Assembly (NCBI RefSeq): GCF_029892065.1
Contig: NZ_CP120374.1
Span: 1,928,740 to 1,992,739, forward strand
Length of the DNA: 64,000 nt
Direction of reading: 5' to 3'
Origin: Sinorhizobium garamanticum
GTDB lineage: Bacteria > Pseudomonadota > Alphaproteobacteria > Rhizobiales > Rhizobiaceae
Made by a program: the position numbers and the translations under genes. The notes below the pieces were generated by a model, which saw only the letters and a program-made list of their open reading frames with translations, did no database searches and was not told the DNA's origin. Below are positions 44,384 through 52,922 of this stretch, one piece after another; within the stretch, counting starts at the first letter, position 1, and each line of letters begins with the position of its first letter.

Positions 44384-45463
44384 TCAATCAGCATCGCGTT
44401 CGCGCCTGTTGGTGAAGTGGGCGTTGCCCAGGCCCGTGCCAATCGTCAGAACTCCCCAGCCGGAGACGTCCTGCATGAACGGTACCTGCGAGAGGCCCTG
44501 GACGACCGCGTCGTTGTGCATGATCACGAAGGTCTCATCCTCGCCGATTTGCGGAATGGCCTCCCTGATAGCGGCGGGCAGATTGAAGTGCTCGCTTTCC
44601 CAGTTGCCACCTGGCAGGTTCTGACCGCCGCGCACAATCGATCCATCGGCGTCGATCAACCCAGGACAGGCCACACCAATCACGGGGGCGGGGGTGAGGT
44701 CTGCCTTGTCGGCCTTGGCGATCAGCCTTTCGATCATGGAGATGAGACGTTCAATTGCAGTGGTCCGACTGGGCTTATCGTCCGCATGTCGCCAGATATC
44801 TGACTTCCAGACCTTGGCCTTCGAGAGGTTCGCGTCTTCCTTCAGGCACGTCTCGACTATGCCCACACGAATATTGGTGCCGCCGATATCAATGGCAAGG
44901 ATCGCCTTGTGCCCCTTCAGCATCCAGGACGGGATAAGGTGCACGGCGCCGATGAGCCCCGCTTCATCCGGACGGTGGACGACCGGCGTGAGTTCGATCT
45001 TGATGCCCTTGGCCTTCAGCAGCACCATCGCATGGGCAATTGCAAGTTCGCCTACGACGCGCTCTCTAAAGCCGCCGCCCACAACGACGCGTTCGGTATT
45101 CTTCCAGCTCTTCTGACGCAGCAATTTGTCGAGAACAGCGGCGAGTTCGCCTGCGAAATCGTGAACCGCTCCCATGACCAGGGCGGCTGCCTCCTTGTCA
45201 TCACCAACGAGAAGGGCATCGACCTCCTTTTTCGACAGGTCGCCGGTCGGAGTTTTCCCGAGCGGATCGGTGCCGCCCTTGCGCACGCGCTTGCGCCAGG
45301 CTTCGAGCTTTTCCTGGAAGGCATATTTGTTGGCCTTGTCGCCCAGAAATCCGTCGGAGCTCCGCAATTCGATGTTGTAGTCATCGACCGTGACCGACGG
45401 CAGATCGTCGTCACCATGCGTGAGGAGGACGCCGTTTTGCTTCTCGTTCGCGGATCTGCCCAC
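44384..45463 (-). CDS. ROK-family sugar kinase-like protein with swapped domain order
   Basis: A 359-residue actin-fold kinase-like protein. Residues 80-175 look like the usual C-terminal ROK region (ALVMGAVHDFAGELAAVLDK; NTERVVVGGGFRE at 122-134; DEAGLIGAVHL). Only after this come the usual N-terminal elements: phosphate-binding AIDIGGTNIRVG at 190-201, VIGVACPGLIDADG, NLPGGNW, the catalytic-type HNDAV (Asp318) and GTGLGNA at 342-348. It ends soon after GTGLG. The normal order is DIGGT first and GGG last, so the chain appears circularly permuted. The zinc motif HxCxCGxxGC is absent. GTG start at 45463 has GGGGAGG upstream; ATG at 45625 is an alternative. Divergent from otsBA; glucokinase-like activity is plausible, unproven. 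Confidence 0.8.
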   Translation of the reverse strand: MGRSANEKQNGVLLTHGDDDLPSVTVDDYNIELRSSDGFLGDKANKYAFQEKLEAWRKRVRKGGTDPLGKTPTGDLSKKEVDALLVGDDKEAAALVMGAVHDFAGELAAVLDKLLRQKSWKNTERVVVGGGFRERVVGELAIAHAMVLLKAKGIKIELTPVVHRPDEAGLIGAVHLIPSWMLKGHKAILAIDIGGTNIRVGIVETCLKEDANLSKAKVWKSDIWRHADDKPSRTTAIERLISMIERLIAKADKADLTPAPVIGVACPGLIDADGSIVRGGQNLPGGNWESEHFNLPAAIREAIPQIGEDETFVIMHNDAVVQGLSQVPFMQDVSGWGVLTIGTGLGNAHFTNRRERDAD

Positions 45464-45716
45464 GCAACCTCCCCTATGACGCTTCACCCTGAACTGATCC
45501 GAGACCGGAGTGAGTGATAAACGTGAGCGGCGGGGGCGATGTTCCGACGTCGGGGCGTCAAGTCCCGAAAGAAGTCGATTGATGATGAACGCAGAGCCTG
45601 GATCACAGGCTCGCAGGCCGCACACCCAGATGCTACTCCCACCACTTTGGACAGCAGGTGTCCGCTTTATGCAAGCTCAGGGTTGCCGTTTGCGGGCTTT
45701 GACATCAATATGGGTC

Positions 45717-46514
45717 ATGTCATATCGGAAGCAGTTTCTCGGCGCCTCGAAACCGGACACGGTGTCAGCAGAGGACTTCATTCTCGCCGCTCTCTCAACA
45801 GATCTGCAAGGCTGGGCTCTGTTCCTCGACATCGATGGTACGTTGCTTGATCTTGCCGAAACGCCGGACGCAGTAGTCGTTCCGCCTTCGCTGCCTGCGA
45901 ACCTCGATGCCTTGTCGAGAAAACTCGGAGGTGCTCTGGCACTCGTGACTGGTCGCGATCTTGGCTATGCCGAGCAGCTTTTTTCGCCATTTCTTTTTCC
46001 AATCGCGGGTCTTCATGGTGCCGAACGCCGCGATCCGGACGGCCGTGTGCACAAGGCCGCCGACACGGCGGAATTTGAGCGGCTGAAGGCCGATCTTGTC
46101 GCCGATACGGCCAACTGGCCCGGTGTTCTGATCGAGGACAAGGGAGCGGCTGTCGCCGCGCACTACCGGCTTGCGCCGGACAGAAAACTCCAACTTGAAC
46201 CGCTGATCGAGCGGGCGTTGATCCGAGCAGGGCCAAACTGGACGATCCAGCATGGCAAGATGGTGATCGAAATCCGTCCGGCCCGCGCCGACAAGGGCGA
46301 CGCAGTCGCGGCGTTTCTCGCGCAGCCACCTTTTACTGGAAGACGCGCCATCGCCATCGGGGATGACGTGACCGACGAAGCGATGTTTCGCATGGTCAAC
46401 CAGCTCGGCGGCTATTCGATCCGCATCGGCCCGCCGTTGCCTGCGAGCGAAGCGCTCGGCTGCGTCCCCTCTGCCGAGGCGCTGCGCGGCATCATCGCTG
46501 CGTTGGTCCGCTGA
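45717..46514 (+). CDS. otsB: Trehalose-6-phosphate phosphatase
   Basis: A 265-residue HAD-superfamily phosphatase, the same length as E. coli OtsB. Motif I LFLDIDGTLLDL (nucleophile Asp), motif II in ALVTGRDLGYAEQLF, substrate segment LHGAERRDPDG, motif III IEIRPARADKGDAV and motif IV IAIGDDVTDEAMF. It converts trehalose 6-phosphate to trehalose. The start at 45717 (MSYRKQFLG) has a weak ribosome site; the frame is open further upstream. OtsA follows after 64 bases, so both steps of trehalose synthesis are encoded together, as expected for osmotic and desiccation stress. Confidence 0.92.
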   Translation: MSYRKQFLGASKPDTVSAEDFILAALSTDLQGWALFLDIDGTLLDLAETPDAVVVPPSLPANLDALSRKLGGALALVTGRDLGYAEQLFSPFLFPIAGLHGAERRDPDGRVHKAADTAEFERLKADLVADTANWPGVLIEDKGAAVAAHYRLAPDRKLQLEPLIERALIRAGPNWTIQHGKMVIEIRPARADKGDAVAAFLAQPPFTGRRAIAIGDDVTDEAMFRMVNQLGGYSIRIGPPLPASEALGCVPSAEALRGIIAALVR

Positions 46515-46578
46515 ATATGCGTTGCTCCCCTGAAAATTTGAGCACCTGACATATTTTCTTGCATGAAAGGAGGTCGGC

Positions 46579-48033
46579 ATGGGCCGTCTCGTCATTGTTT
46601 CCAATCGCGTACCTGTTCCGGCCAAGGGTGGTATTGCGCCTGCCGGTGGGCTGGCGGTTGCGCTGAAAGTCGCCCTCGAAGAGCAAGGCGGCGTATGGAT
46701 GGGCTGGTCGGGGAAATCGAGCGGAGAGCATGAGCCGCGAGCGCTTGCACAACTGAAGCAGGGCAACATCACCTATGCCCTGACGGATCTGACCGACACC
46801 GATGTCGAGGAATATTACCACGGCTTTGCCAATCGGGTTCTTTGGCCGATCTGCCACTACCGGCTTGATCTCGCCGAGTACGGTCGCAAGGAAATGGCCG
46901 GGTATTTCCGCGTCAACCGCTTCTTCGCCCACCGGCTTGCCCCGCTTGTCAAACCCGACGATGTCATTTGGGTGCACGACTATCACTTAATCCCTCTCGC
47001 GGCAGAGCTGCGTCAAATGGGATTGAAGAACCGCATCGGTTTCTTCCTCCACATTCCCTGGCCGCCCGCTGACGTGCTCTTCACGATGCCCGTTCACGAG
47101 GAGATCATGCGTGGCCTGTCACACTACGACGTCGTCGGCTTTCAGACCGATCATGACCTCGAGAACTTCGCCGGCTGTCTCAGGCGGGAAGGCATCGGCG
47201 ATGAACTTGGCGCAGGGCGCTACAGCGCCTATGGTCGCATATTCAAGGGCGGCACTTATGCAATCGGCATTGAGACCGCGGCCTTTGCCGAATTCGCCAA
47301 AAAGGCATCGACCAACAAGACGGTCAAAAAAACGCGTGAGAGCATTGGAAACCGCAGCCTGATCATCGGTGTCGATCGCCTCGATTATTCCAAGGGAATC
47401 ACGCAGCGCATCGACGCGTTTGAGCGCTTCATCCTGGCCAATCCGGCCCAGCATGGGCATGTCACCTATTTACAAATCACGCCGAAGTCCCGCTCCGAAG
47501 TGCCGGAGTACGAAGCCATGCAGCGCATGGTTGCCGAACAGGCCGGCAGGGTGAACGGCGCGCTCGGCGCCGTCGATTGGGTGCCGATACGCTATATCAA
47601 TCGCTCGATAGGCCGACACATTCTTGCTGGGCTTTACCGGCTTGGCAAAGTTGGCCTCGTGACGCCGCTTCGAGATGGGATGAACCTCGTCGCAAAAGAA
47701 TACGTAGCCGCGCAGAATCCCGACGATCCCGGCGTGCTCCTGCTTTCACGTTTCGCCGGAGCTGCTCGCAACCTAAACGGCGCGCTGCTCGTCAACCCAT
47801 ACGACGTAGAGGGTACGGCGAATGCCATGGCGCGTGCACTGAGCATGCCGTTGGAAGAACGGAAGGCGCGCTGGAAGACGATGATGGATCACTTGCTGGA
47901 ACACGATGTTACGCGCTGGTGCCAGGATTTTCTCGATGATCTAACGGGCATGACGGGCTCAGCCTGGTTAGAGCCCTCAGATGGAAGGCAGGCTTCGTAT
48001 TCTGATAAAACTGAGATCAAAACGAGCGAATGA
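46579..48033 (+). CDS. otsA: Alpha,alpha-trehalose-phosphate synthase (UDP-forming)
   Basis: A 484-residue GT20 enzyme joining UDP-glucose and glucose 6-phosphate. Motifs: VSNRVPVPAKGGIAPAGGLA, WPICHYR, VIWVHDYHLIPLAAEL, FFLHIPWPP, IGVDRLDYSKGI and PLRDGMNLVAKEYVA. AAAGGAGGTCGGC precedes the ATG. The C-terminal 20 residues (SDGRQASYSDKTEIKTSE) are a polar extension. Convergent with the LacI gene at 48085. Confidence 0.95.
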   Translation: MGRLVIVSNRVPVPAKGGIAPAGGLAVALKVALEEQGGVWMGWSGKSSGEHEPRALAQLKQGNITYALTDLTDTDVEEYYHGFANRVLWPICHYRLDLAEYGRKEMAGYFRVNRFFAHRLAPLVKPDDVIWVHDYHLIPLAAELRQMGLKNRIGFFLHIPWPPADVLFTMPVHEEIMRGLSHYDVVGFQTDHDLENFAGCLRREGIGDELGAGRYSAYGRIFKGGTYAIGIETAAFAEFAKKASTNKTVKKTRESIGNRSLIIGVDRLDYSKGITQRIDAFERFILANPAQHGHVTYLQITPKSRSEVPEYEAMQRMVAEQAGRVNGALGAVDWVPIRYINRSIGRHILAGLYRLGKVGLVTPLRDGMNLVAKEYVAAQNPDDPGVLLLSRFAGAARNLNGALLVNPYDVEGTANAMARALSMPLEERKARWKTMMDHLLEHDVTRWCQDFLDDLTGMTGSAWLEPSDGRQASYSDKTEIKTSE

Positions 48034-48084
48034 AGTTCCTCTCTCAAGTCGCACTTCATCCTTGAACTCACCTACCCCCCAGGA

Positions 48085-49116
48085 TCAGATATTCTCCGGT
48101 GTGAAGATGTCGAAAGGCAGGAAGGTCTGTCCCGGCACACCGGCCGCGCCTCGATCGATCGCCCCGATCATCAGGCTGATGGTCTCTCGGATGAGTGCGG
48201 GAACGGGCGTTGCGATCGCCATCGTCACTACCTCGTCGGCAAGCGCTGCGCGTGACTCCGGTGTGAGTTCGTTGACGACCACCAGCAGCCTGCGCTCGAG
48301 CTTTTCCTCTCGGATCGCCGAAATTGCGCCCTCCATCCCGCCGCCGCAGACATAGAAGCCGATGAGATCGGGATGCCGCCGCAGGAGATCGAGCGTCGCC
48401 TCGTGGGTGATCTCGGCGGTATCCAGGTTGACCATCGTGTCGAGCACTTCGAATTCGGGCGCGTTCTCGCGAAAATAGGAGCGAAAGGCGATCTCGCGCA
48501 GTTCATGCCCGTGGAAGCGATGGCTGCCGACAAAGGCCGCGACCTTTCCCGGGCGTTTCGCAGCCTTGGCAATCATCCAGGCTGCGGTGCGTCCAACCTT
48601 GTGGTTGTTCAAGCCGACGTAGCCCTCGCGCACCCCGGCTGCGAAATCGGAAAGCAGTGAGAAGATCGGAATTCCCCGCTCCTTCAGCTCTTCGATCACT
48701 GCCGTGACTGCTGGGTAGTCCGGCGCGACAAGTGCGATCGCCTGATTGCGCGCCGCCATCGTCTTCAGCTTTTCGGTGATGCCTGCCGGAGTGGAATTGG
48801 GAACGAAGTCCACCTGAGGGAGCGCGCGGACATGGGTGAGCGACAGTGCGGCGTTTTCGATCTCCTTCGCAACCGCCTGATAGAAGGACTGTTGCGGTTT
48901 TTGCAGGAGGAAGCCGAGACGATATTGCGGAAGGTCCTCGAACACCCGTTGGCGAAGCAGGCCGACGGCGTGATAGCCGATCGTCTTGGCCGCGTCGTAA
49001 ACCCTTCGCGCCGTTTCCTCACGCACGGGATGACGCCCGTTCAAGACGCGATCGACCGTGGCAACGCTCACGCCCGCCGCCTGCGCAAGATCCGCGATCG
49101 TCGGCCTCCTCGTCAT
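48085..49116 (-). CDS. LacI-family transcriptional regulator
   Basis: A 343-residue regulator. HTH at residues 4-27 (PTIADLAQAAGVSVATVDRVL), hinge region with AVGLLRQRVF, effector domain (YRLGFLLQKPQQSFYQAVAKEIE; KTMAARNQAIALVAPDYPAV; YVGLNNHKVGRTAAWMIAK; PDLIGFYVCGGGMEGAISAI). The VDRVLNGR version of the HTH and the effector part resemble regulators of methylated or amino compound catabolism rather than classical lactose regulators. Divergent from the demethylase-like operon at 49274, with repeated TTGAGAG elements between, so it probably controls that operon. Confidence 0.9.
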   Translation of the reverse strand: MTRRPTIADLAQAAGVSVATVDRVLNGRHPVREETARRVYDAAKTIGYHAVGLLRQRVFEDLPQYRLGFLLQKPQQSFYQAVAKEIENAALSLTHVRALPQVDFVPNSTPAGITEKLKTMAARNQAIALVAPDYPAVTAVIEELKERGIPIFSLLSDFAAGVREGYVGLNNHKVGRTAAWMIAKAAKRPGKVAAFVGSHRFHGHELREIAFRSYFRENAPEFEVLDTMVNLDTAEITHEATLDLLRRHPDLIGFYVCGGGMEGAISAIREEKLERRLLVVVNELTPESRAALADEVVTMAIATPVPALIRETISLMIGAIDRGAAGVPGQTFLPFDIFTPENI

Positions 49117-49131
49117 GGCTTTCTCCCTGAA

Positions 49132-49208
49132 ATTATCCTCTCAAGCATGAAGTCGACATCATGATGGAATTTGAGAGAATATATCATGACTGCATTGAGA
49201 ATTGTCAA
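49132..49208. promoter_or_regulatory. Inverted repeats in the divergent LacI/oxygenase promoter region
   Basis: ATTATCCTCTCAA (49132-49144) faces TTGAGAGAATATA (49171-49183), an imperfect inverted pair 26 bases apart, and a further near-palindrome TTGAGAATTGTCAA lies at 49195-49208. They are candidate operators for the LacI protein at 48085; the exact site is not certain. Confidence 0.45.
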
Positions 49209-49273
49209 AAGTCAACATACCCTCCTTCCATCGAATTTGAGGCGCAGTCGGGAGCGCGCTTCGGGAGGACGAG

Positions 49274-50365
49274 ATGACGGCGGTTGCCACGAAAAGAGAT
49301 TACAGCCTGCTCGGGCGCGATGCCGAGGCGGCAGTCGCCAATGGGCTTTCCGCGGCTGAGTGGTATCACACCGACATTCCGCGCAAGCAGATGAAGGAAT
49401 TGATGAAACGCGACGATGGCCCGGCCATCCGCGACACCTTCCTCTGGCTCGGCAGCATGGTGCTTCTCGGCGGGCTCGGCATCTATTTCTGGGGCACTTG
49501 GGTCGGCGTACCGTTTTTCCTCGCCTACGGCGTGCTCTACGGCTCGGCCTCCGATAGCCGCTGGCACGAATGCGGCCACGGTACCGCGTTCAAGACGATG
49601 TGGATGAATGATATCGTCTATCAGATCGCCTGTTTCATGATCATGCGCAATCCGGTGACCTGGCGCTGGAGCCATACCCGCCACCACACCGATACAGTCA
49701 TCGTCGGCCGCGACCCGGAAATCGCGGTCATGCGTCCGCCGGACCTGCTGCGGCTCGTTCTCAACTTCTTCGGCATTATCGATGTCTGGTACGCGATGAT
49801 CGATATGGTGCGGAATGCCTTTGGCGTGATCAGCGCCGCCGAAAAGACCTTTATTCCGGAAATGGAGCAGCCGAAGGCGATCCTGGTCGCCCGTATCTGG
49901 CTGGCGATCTACGCCGCGACGATCGGCCTGTCGCTCTATCTCGGTTCCATTCTGCCCTTGATGCTGATCGGGCTGCCCCGCCTCTATGGCGCCTGGCATC
50001 ACGTGTTGACGGGCCTGCTGCAGCATGGCGGGCTTGCCGACAACGTCACCGATCACCGGCTGAACAGCCGCACGGTCTATATGAACCCGGTGAGCCGCTT
50101 CATCTATTGGAATATGAATTATCACGTCGAGCATCACATGTTCCCGATGGTGCCCTACCACGCGCTGCCGAAGCTGCATAAAATGATCAAGCACGACCTG
50201 CCGGCGGCGAACCCGTCCATTCTTCATGGCTATCGGGAAATGATCCCGGCCTTCCTCAGGCAGCTCAAGAATGAGGACTATTTCGTGAAGCGCGAACTGC
50301 CGCCGACGGCAAAGCCCTATCGCGAAGAGTTCCACAACGACCGGGTCATCCACGCCGCCGAGTGA
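49274..50365 (+). CDS. Membrane di-iron oxygenase/desaturase-family protein (MocD-like)
   Basis: A 363-residue membrane protein with three histidine boxes: HECGH (98-102), HTRHH (134-138) and NYHVEHH near 282. Membrane segments lie around 57-90, 112-126 and 210-240. Although built like a fatty acid desaturase, the adjacent MocE-type ferredoxin and FAD ferredoxin reductase make a three-part oxygenase like MocDEF, implicated in demethylation of the rhizopine 3-O-methyl-scyllo-inosamine. The cluster partner PurU fits release of a one-carbon unit. GGGAGGACGAG precedes the ATG. Substrate may be an O- or N-methyl compound (inference). Confidence 0.82.
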   Translation: MTAVATKRDYSLLGRDAEAAVANGLSAAEWYHTDIPRKQMKELMKRDDGPAIRDTFLWLGSMVLLGGLGIYFWGTWVGVPFFLAYGVLYGSASDSRWHECGHGTAFKTMWMNDIVYQIACFMIMRNPVTWRWSHTRHHTDTVIVGRDPEIAVMRPPDLLRLVLNFFGIIDVWYAMIDMVRNAFGVISAAEKTFIPEMEQPKAILVARIWLAIYAATIGLSLYLGSILPLMLIGLPRLYGAWHHVLTGLLQHGGLADNVTDHRLNSRTVYMNPVSRFIYWNMNYHVEHHMFPMVPYHALPKLHKMIKHDLPAANPSILHGYREMIPAFLRQLKNEDYFVKRELPPTAKPYREEFHNDRVIHAAE

Positions 50366-50416
50366 GCGTCGAAAACGACAGCCTATCCAAAACCTTGCAT
50401 TGAATGGAGGAAACCC

Positions 50417-50734
50417 ATGAGCTCGAACTGGGTCGAGGTCTGTGCGGCCGATGAAATCGATGAGGAAGACGTTATCCGCTTCGATCACGAGGGGCGAACC
50501 TTCGCCGTCTATCGCAGCCCCGATGACGAATATTTCGCCACCGATGGGCTCTGCACCCACGAGCACATTCATCTCGCCGACGGGCTGGTGATGGACGACA
50601 TCATCGAATGTCCCAAGCACAACGGCCGCTTCAACTACAAGACCGGCCAGGCCAAGGGCGCTCCGGTCTGCGTCAACCTCCGGACCTATCCGGTGAAGGT
50701 TGAGGCCGGCAGCGTCTTCATTGCGATTTCCTGA
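50417..50734 (+). CDS. mocE: MocE-family Rieske [2Fe-2S] ferredoxin
   Basis: A 105-residue soluble Rieske protein. Cluster ligands: C46-T-H48 and C65-P-K-H68 (CxH...CxxH). It carries electrons from the reductase at 50776 to the oxygenase at 49274. The ATG follows GGAGGAAACCC. 51 bases separate it from the oxygenase gene and 41 from the reductase gene. Confidence 0.9.
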   Translation: MSSNWVEVCAADEIDEEDVIRFDHEGRTFAVYRSPDDEYFATDGLCTHEHIHLADGLVMDDIIECPKHNGRFNYKTGQAKGAPVCVNLRTYPVKVEAGSVFIAIS

Positions 50735-50775
50735 CGGCAACCGGCTTAGCGCGGACCGGCGGAGGAGGAGAGGGC

Positions 50776-52002
50776 ATGACACATATCGTCATCGTTGGCG
50801 CCGGCGAATGCGGCGCGCGGGCAGCGTTTGCGCTGCGGGACCGGGGTTTTGACGGCGGAATCACGCTGATCGGCGCCGAACCGCATCTTCCCTACGAGCG
50901 CCCGCCTTTGTCGAAGGAAGGACTTGCAGGCACCGAGACGCCGAAATACGTGGCGAGCGCCGAGCGGTACGAAGAGGCCGGGATAACCGTGCTGACAAAT
51001 GCCGTCGTGGAGAAGATTGCCCGTGAGGATAAGGCGGTGTGGCTTTTGGACGGCAGGTCGGTCGCCTATGACCGGCTGCTGCTCGCCACCGGCGCACGAC
51101 CGCGCGCGTTTCCAGGCGCTTCCGAAAACTCTAAGCGTATCCGCGTGCTTAGAACCCACGCCGATGCGCTTGCAATCCGACCAGCCCTTGCTCCTGGCCG
51201 AAAGATCGCCATCATCGGCGGTGGCTTCATCGGCCTGGAATTGGCAGCGGCAGCGCGCAAGCTGGGCGCCGAGGTTACTCTTGTCGAAGGTCTGCCACGT
51301 CTTTTGACCCGCGGTGTGCCGGAAGAGATCGCCGCCGTCGTTACCGAAAGGCATCGGCATGAAGGCGTTGAAATCATCTGCAGCGCGAGGATTGCGGCAC
51401 TCGAGGATGACGGATGTGAGGCGCGTCTTCTCCTTGCCGATGGCGGCAGTCTTTCCGCCGATCTGGTCATCGTCGGCATTGGTGCGATGCCCAACACGGA
51501 ACTGGCGGAAGCTGCGGGCCTTGCGATCGACAACGGCATTGCCGTCGACGAAACGCTGCGGACGTCAGATCCCGACATCTATGCGGCTGGCGACTGCTGT
51601 TCCTTTCCGCTGTCGCATTATGGCGGGCGGCGGGTGCGACTCGAGGCCTGGCGCAACGCCCAGGACCAGGGGACGCTGGTCGCCGCCAATTTGATCGGTG
51701 GGGCAGACCCCGTCTCCAGCGTGCCGTGGTTCTGGTCGGATCAATACGACCTGACGCTGCAGATTGCCGGCCTTGCCGACGGGGCGGTCGCGACTATTCG
51801 GCGCGACATGGAGGCGGGGGCCTTCATCCTCTTTCACCTGGATGGCGAAGGCCGGCTTATCGCCGCAAGCGGCATCGGCCCCGGCAATGCCGTTGCCCGC
51901 GACATCCGCCTTGCCGAAATGCTGATCGCTGCCGGCAGCCGGCCGGACCGGCAAGCGCTTGCTTCTTCAGACACCAAGCTCCGAAAACTGCTGGCGGCAT
52001 GA
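50776..52002 (+). CDS. FAD-dependent ferredoxin reductase (MocF-like)
   Basis: A 408-residue pyridine nucleotide-disulfide oxidoreductase of the ferredoxin reductase class. FAD motif IVIVGAGECGARAA (residues 4-17), LPYERPPLSKEGL, LLLATGARPRAF, NAD motif IAIIGGGFIGLELAAAARKLG, second FAD motif DPDIYAAGDCCSFP, and a C-terminal reductase domain (SSVPWFWSDQYDLTLQIAGL). It moves electrons from NAD(P)H to the MocE ferredoxin. GGAGGAGGAGAGGGC precedes the ATG. 60 bases upstream of the PanB-like gene. Confidence 0.9.
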   Translation: MTHIVIVGAGECGARAAFALRDRGFDGGITLIGAEPHLPYERPPLSKEGLAGTETPKYVASAERYEEAGITVLTNAVVEKIAREDKAVWLLDGRSVAYDRLLLATGARPRAFPGASENSKRIRVLRTHADALAIRPALAPGRKIAIIGGGFIGLELAAAARKLGAEVTLVEGLPRLLTRGVPEEIAAVVTERHRHEGVEIICSARIAALEDDGCEARLLLADGGSLSADLVIVGIGAMPNTELAEAAGLAIDNGIAVDETLRTSDPDIYAAGDCCSFPLSHYGGRRVRLEAWRNAQDQGTLVAANLIGGADPVSSVPWFWSDQYDLTLQIAGLADGAVATIRRDMEAGAFILFHLDGEGRLIAASGIGPGNAVARDIRLAEMLIAAGSRPDRQALASSDTKLRKLLAA

Positions 52003-52062
52003 AAGCCGCCAGAACAACCATCCACCGTTGCATTCCCCTGTGCTCTTTCATTGGAGATCTCG

Positions 52063-52884
52063 ATGAGACATCGCCGCCCGACTGTTGCCGATCTATTGTC
52101 GATGAAGGGCCAGAGGCAGCTTACGATGCTGCGCGTCGTGACGCTTGAGGAGGCGGAAGCCGCCGAAAAGGCCGGGATCGACCTCGTCTCGGTTCCGCCC
52201 GCGCTGCTCGGCCCGGAATTCAGGGAGGCAGCGCCCTCCGTCTTCGCCTTCCCGGGTCTCGAATATGGCGACCATGTCACGGCCGACGACTATATCCGCG
52301 CCGCCTTCAAGGCACTGAAGGCGGGCGGCGATGCCGTCTACTGCGCCGCGAGCCTTTCGATCGTCCGACGCATGCGCGACGAGGGTATTCCCGTCTGCGG
52401 CCATGTCGGGCTCATCCCTTCGAAGGCGACCTGGACCGGCGGCTTCCGCGCCGTCGGCAAGACGGCGGAAAGCGCGCTTGAGATTTGGCAACAAGTGACG
52501 GCGCTCGAAGAGGCGGGAGCGTTTGCCGCCGAGATCGAGGTTGTGCCAGCCGAGGTGGCGACGGCGATCTCGAAGCGGAGTTCGCTCCTGATGCTTTCTA
52601 TGGGCGCTGGTGCCGGATGCGATGCTCAGTATCTTTTTGCGGAAGATGTGCTCGGTCAAAATCGAGGCCATTACCCTCGCCACGCGAAGGTTTACCGCAA
52701 TTTTGCCGCCGAGTATGAGAGACTGCAGCAGGAGCGCATTGCAGCCTTCCGCGAATATGCTGAGGACGTCCGGTCCGGCGCCTATCCGGAAAAGGCGCAT
52801 ATGGTCGGGATTTCGCTTGGGGAACTGGAGGATTTCCTGAAACGGATGGATGCGCAGGAGCAGGCCGGTTTTCGCGCCAGATGA
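52063..52884 (+). CDS. Ketopantoate hydroxymethyltransferase (PanB) family protein with altered metal site
   Basis: A 273-residue PanB-fold TIM barrel. Conserved parts: VCGHVGLIPSKATWTGGF (His of the active site), AAEIEVVPAEVATAIS (catalytic-type Glu) and MGAGAGCDAQYLFAEDVLG. However, the usual metal-binding VGDS segment reads LVSVPPALLG, the usual LADLPF segment is missing or replaced, and the usual MVKIEGG reads AVYCAAS, so the expected Asp, Asp, Lys and Glu residues are absent. The protein is therefore unlikely to make ketopantoate. Its place between the demethylase components and purU suggests a one-carbon/folate-linked job (inference). Start 52063 has TTGGAGATC upstream; the stop overlaps the region leading to purU. 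Confidence 0.8.
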   Translation: MRHRRPTVADLLSMKGQRQLTMLRVVTLEEAEAAEKAGIDLVSVPPALLGPEFREAAPSVFAFPGLEYGDHVTADDYIRAAFKALKAGGDAVYCAASLSIVRRMRDEGIPVCGHVGLIPSKATWTGGFRAVGKTAESALEIWQQVTALEEAGAFAAEIEVVPAEVATAISKRSSLLMLSMGAGAGCDAQYLFAEDVLGQNRGHYPRHAKVYRNFAAEYERLQQERIAAFREYAEDVRSGAYPEKAHMVGISLGELEDFLKRMDAQEQAGFRAR

Positions 52885-52922
52885 AACAGCGCGGAGCTCA
52901 GGACGAGAAAGTAAGGACGATC

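Noticed and set aside
52063..52884. Reading the PanB-like gene as a pantothenate synthesis gene
   Set aside because: Key metal-site segments are replaced and no panC or other pantothenate gene is nearby.
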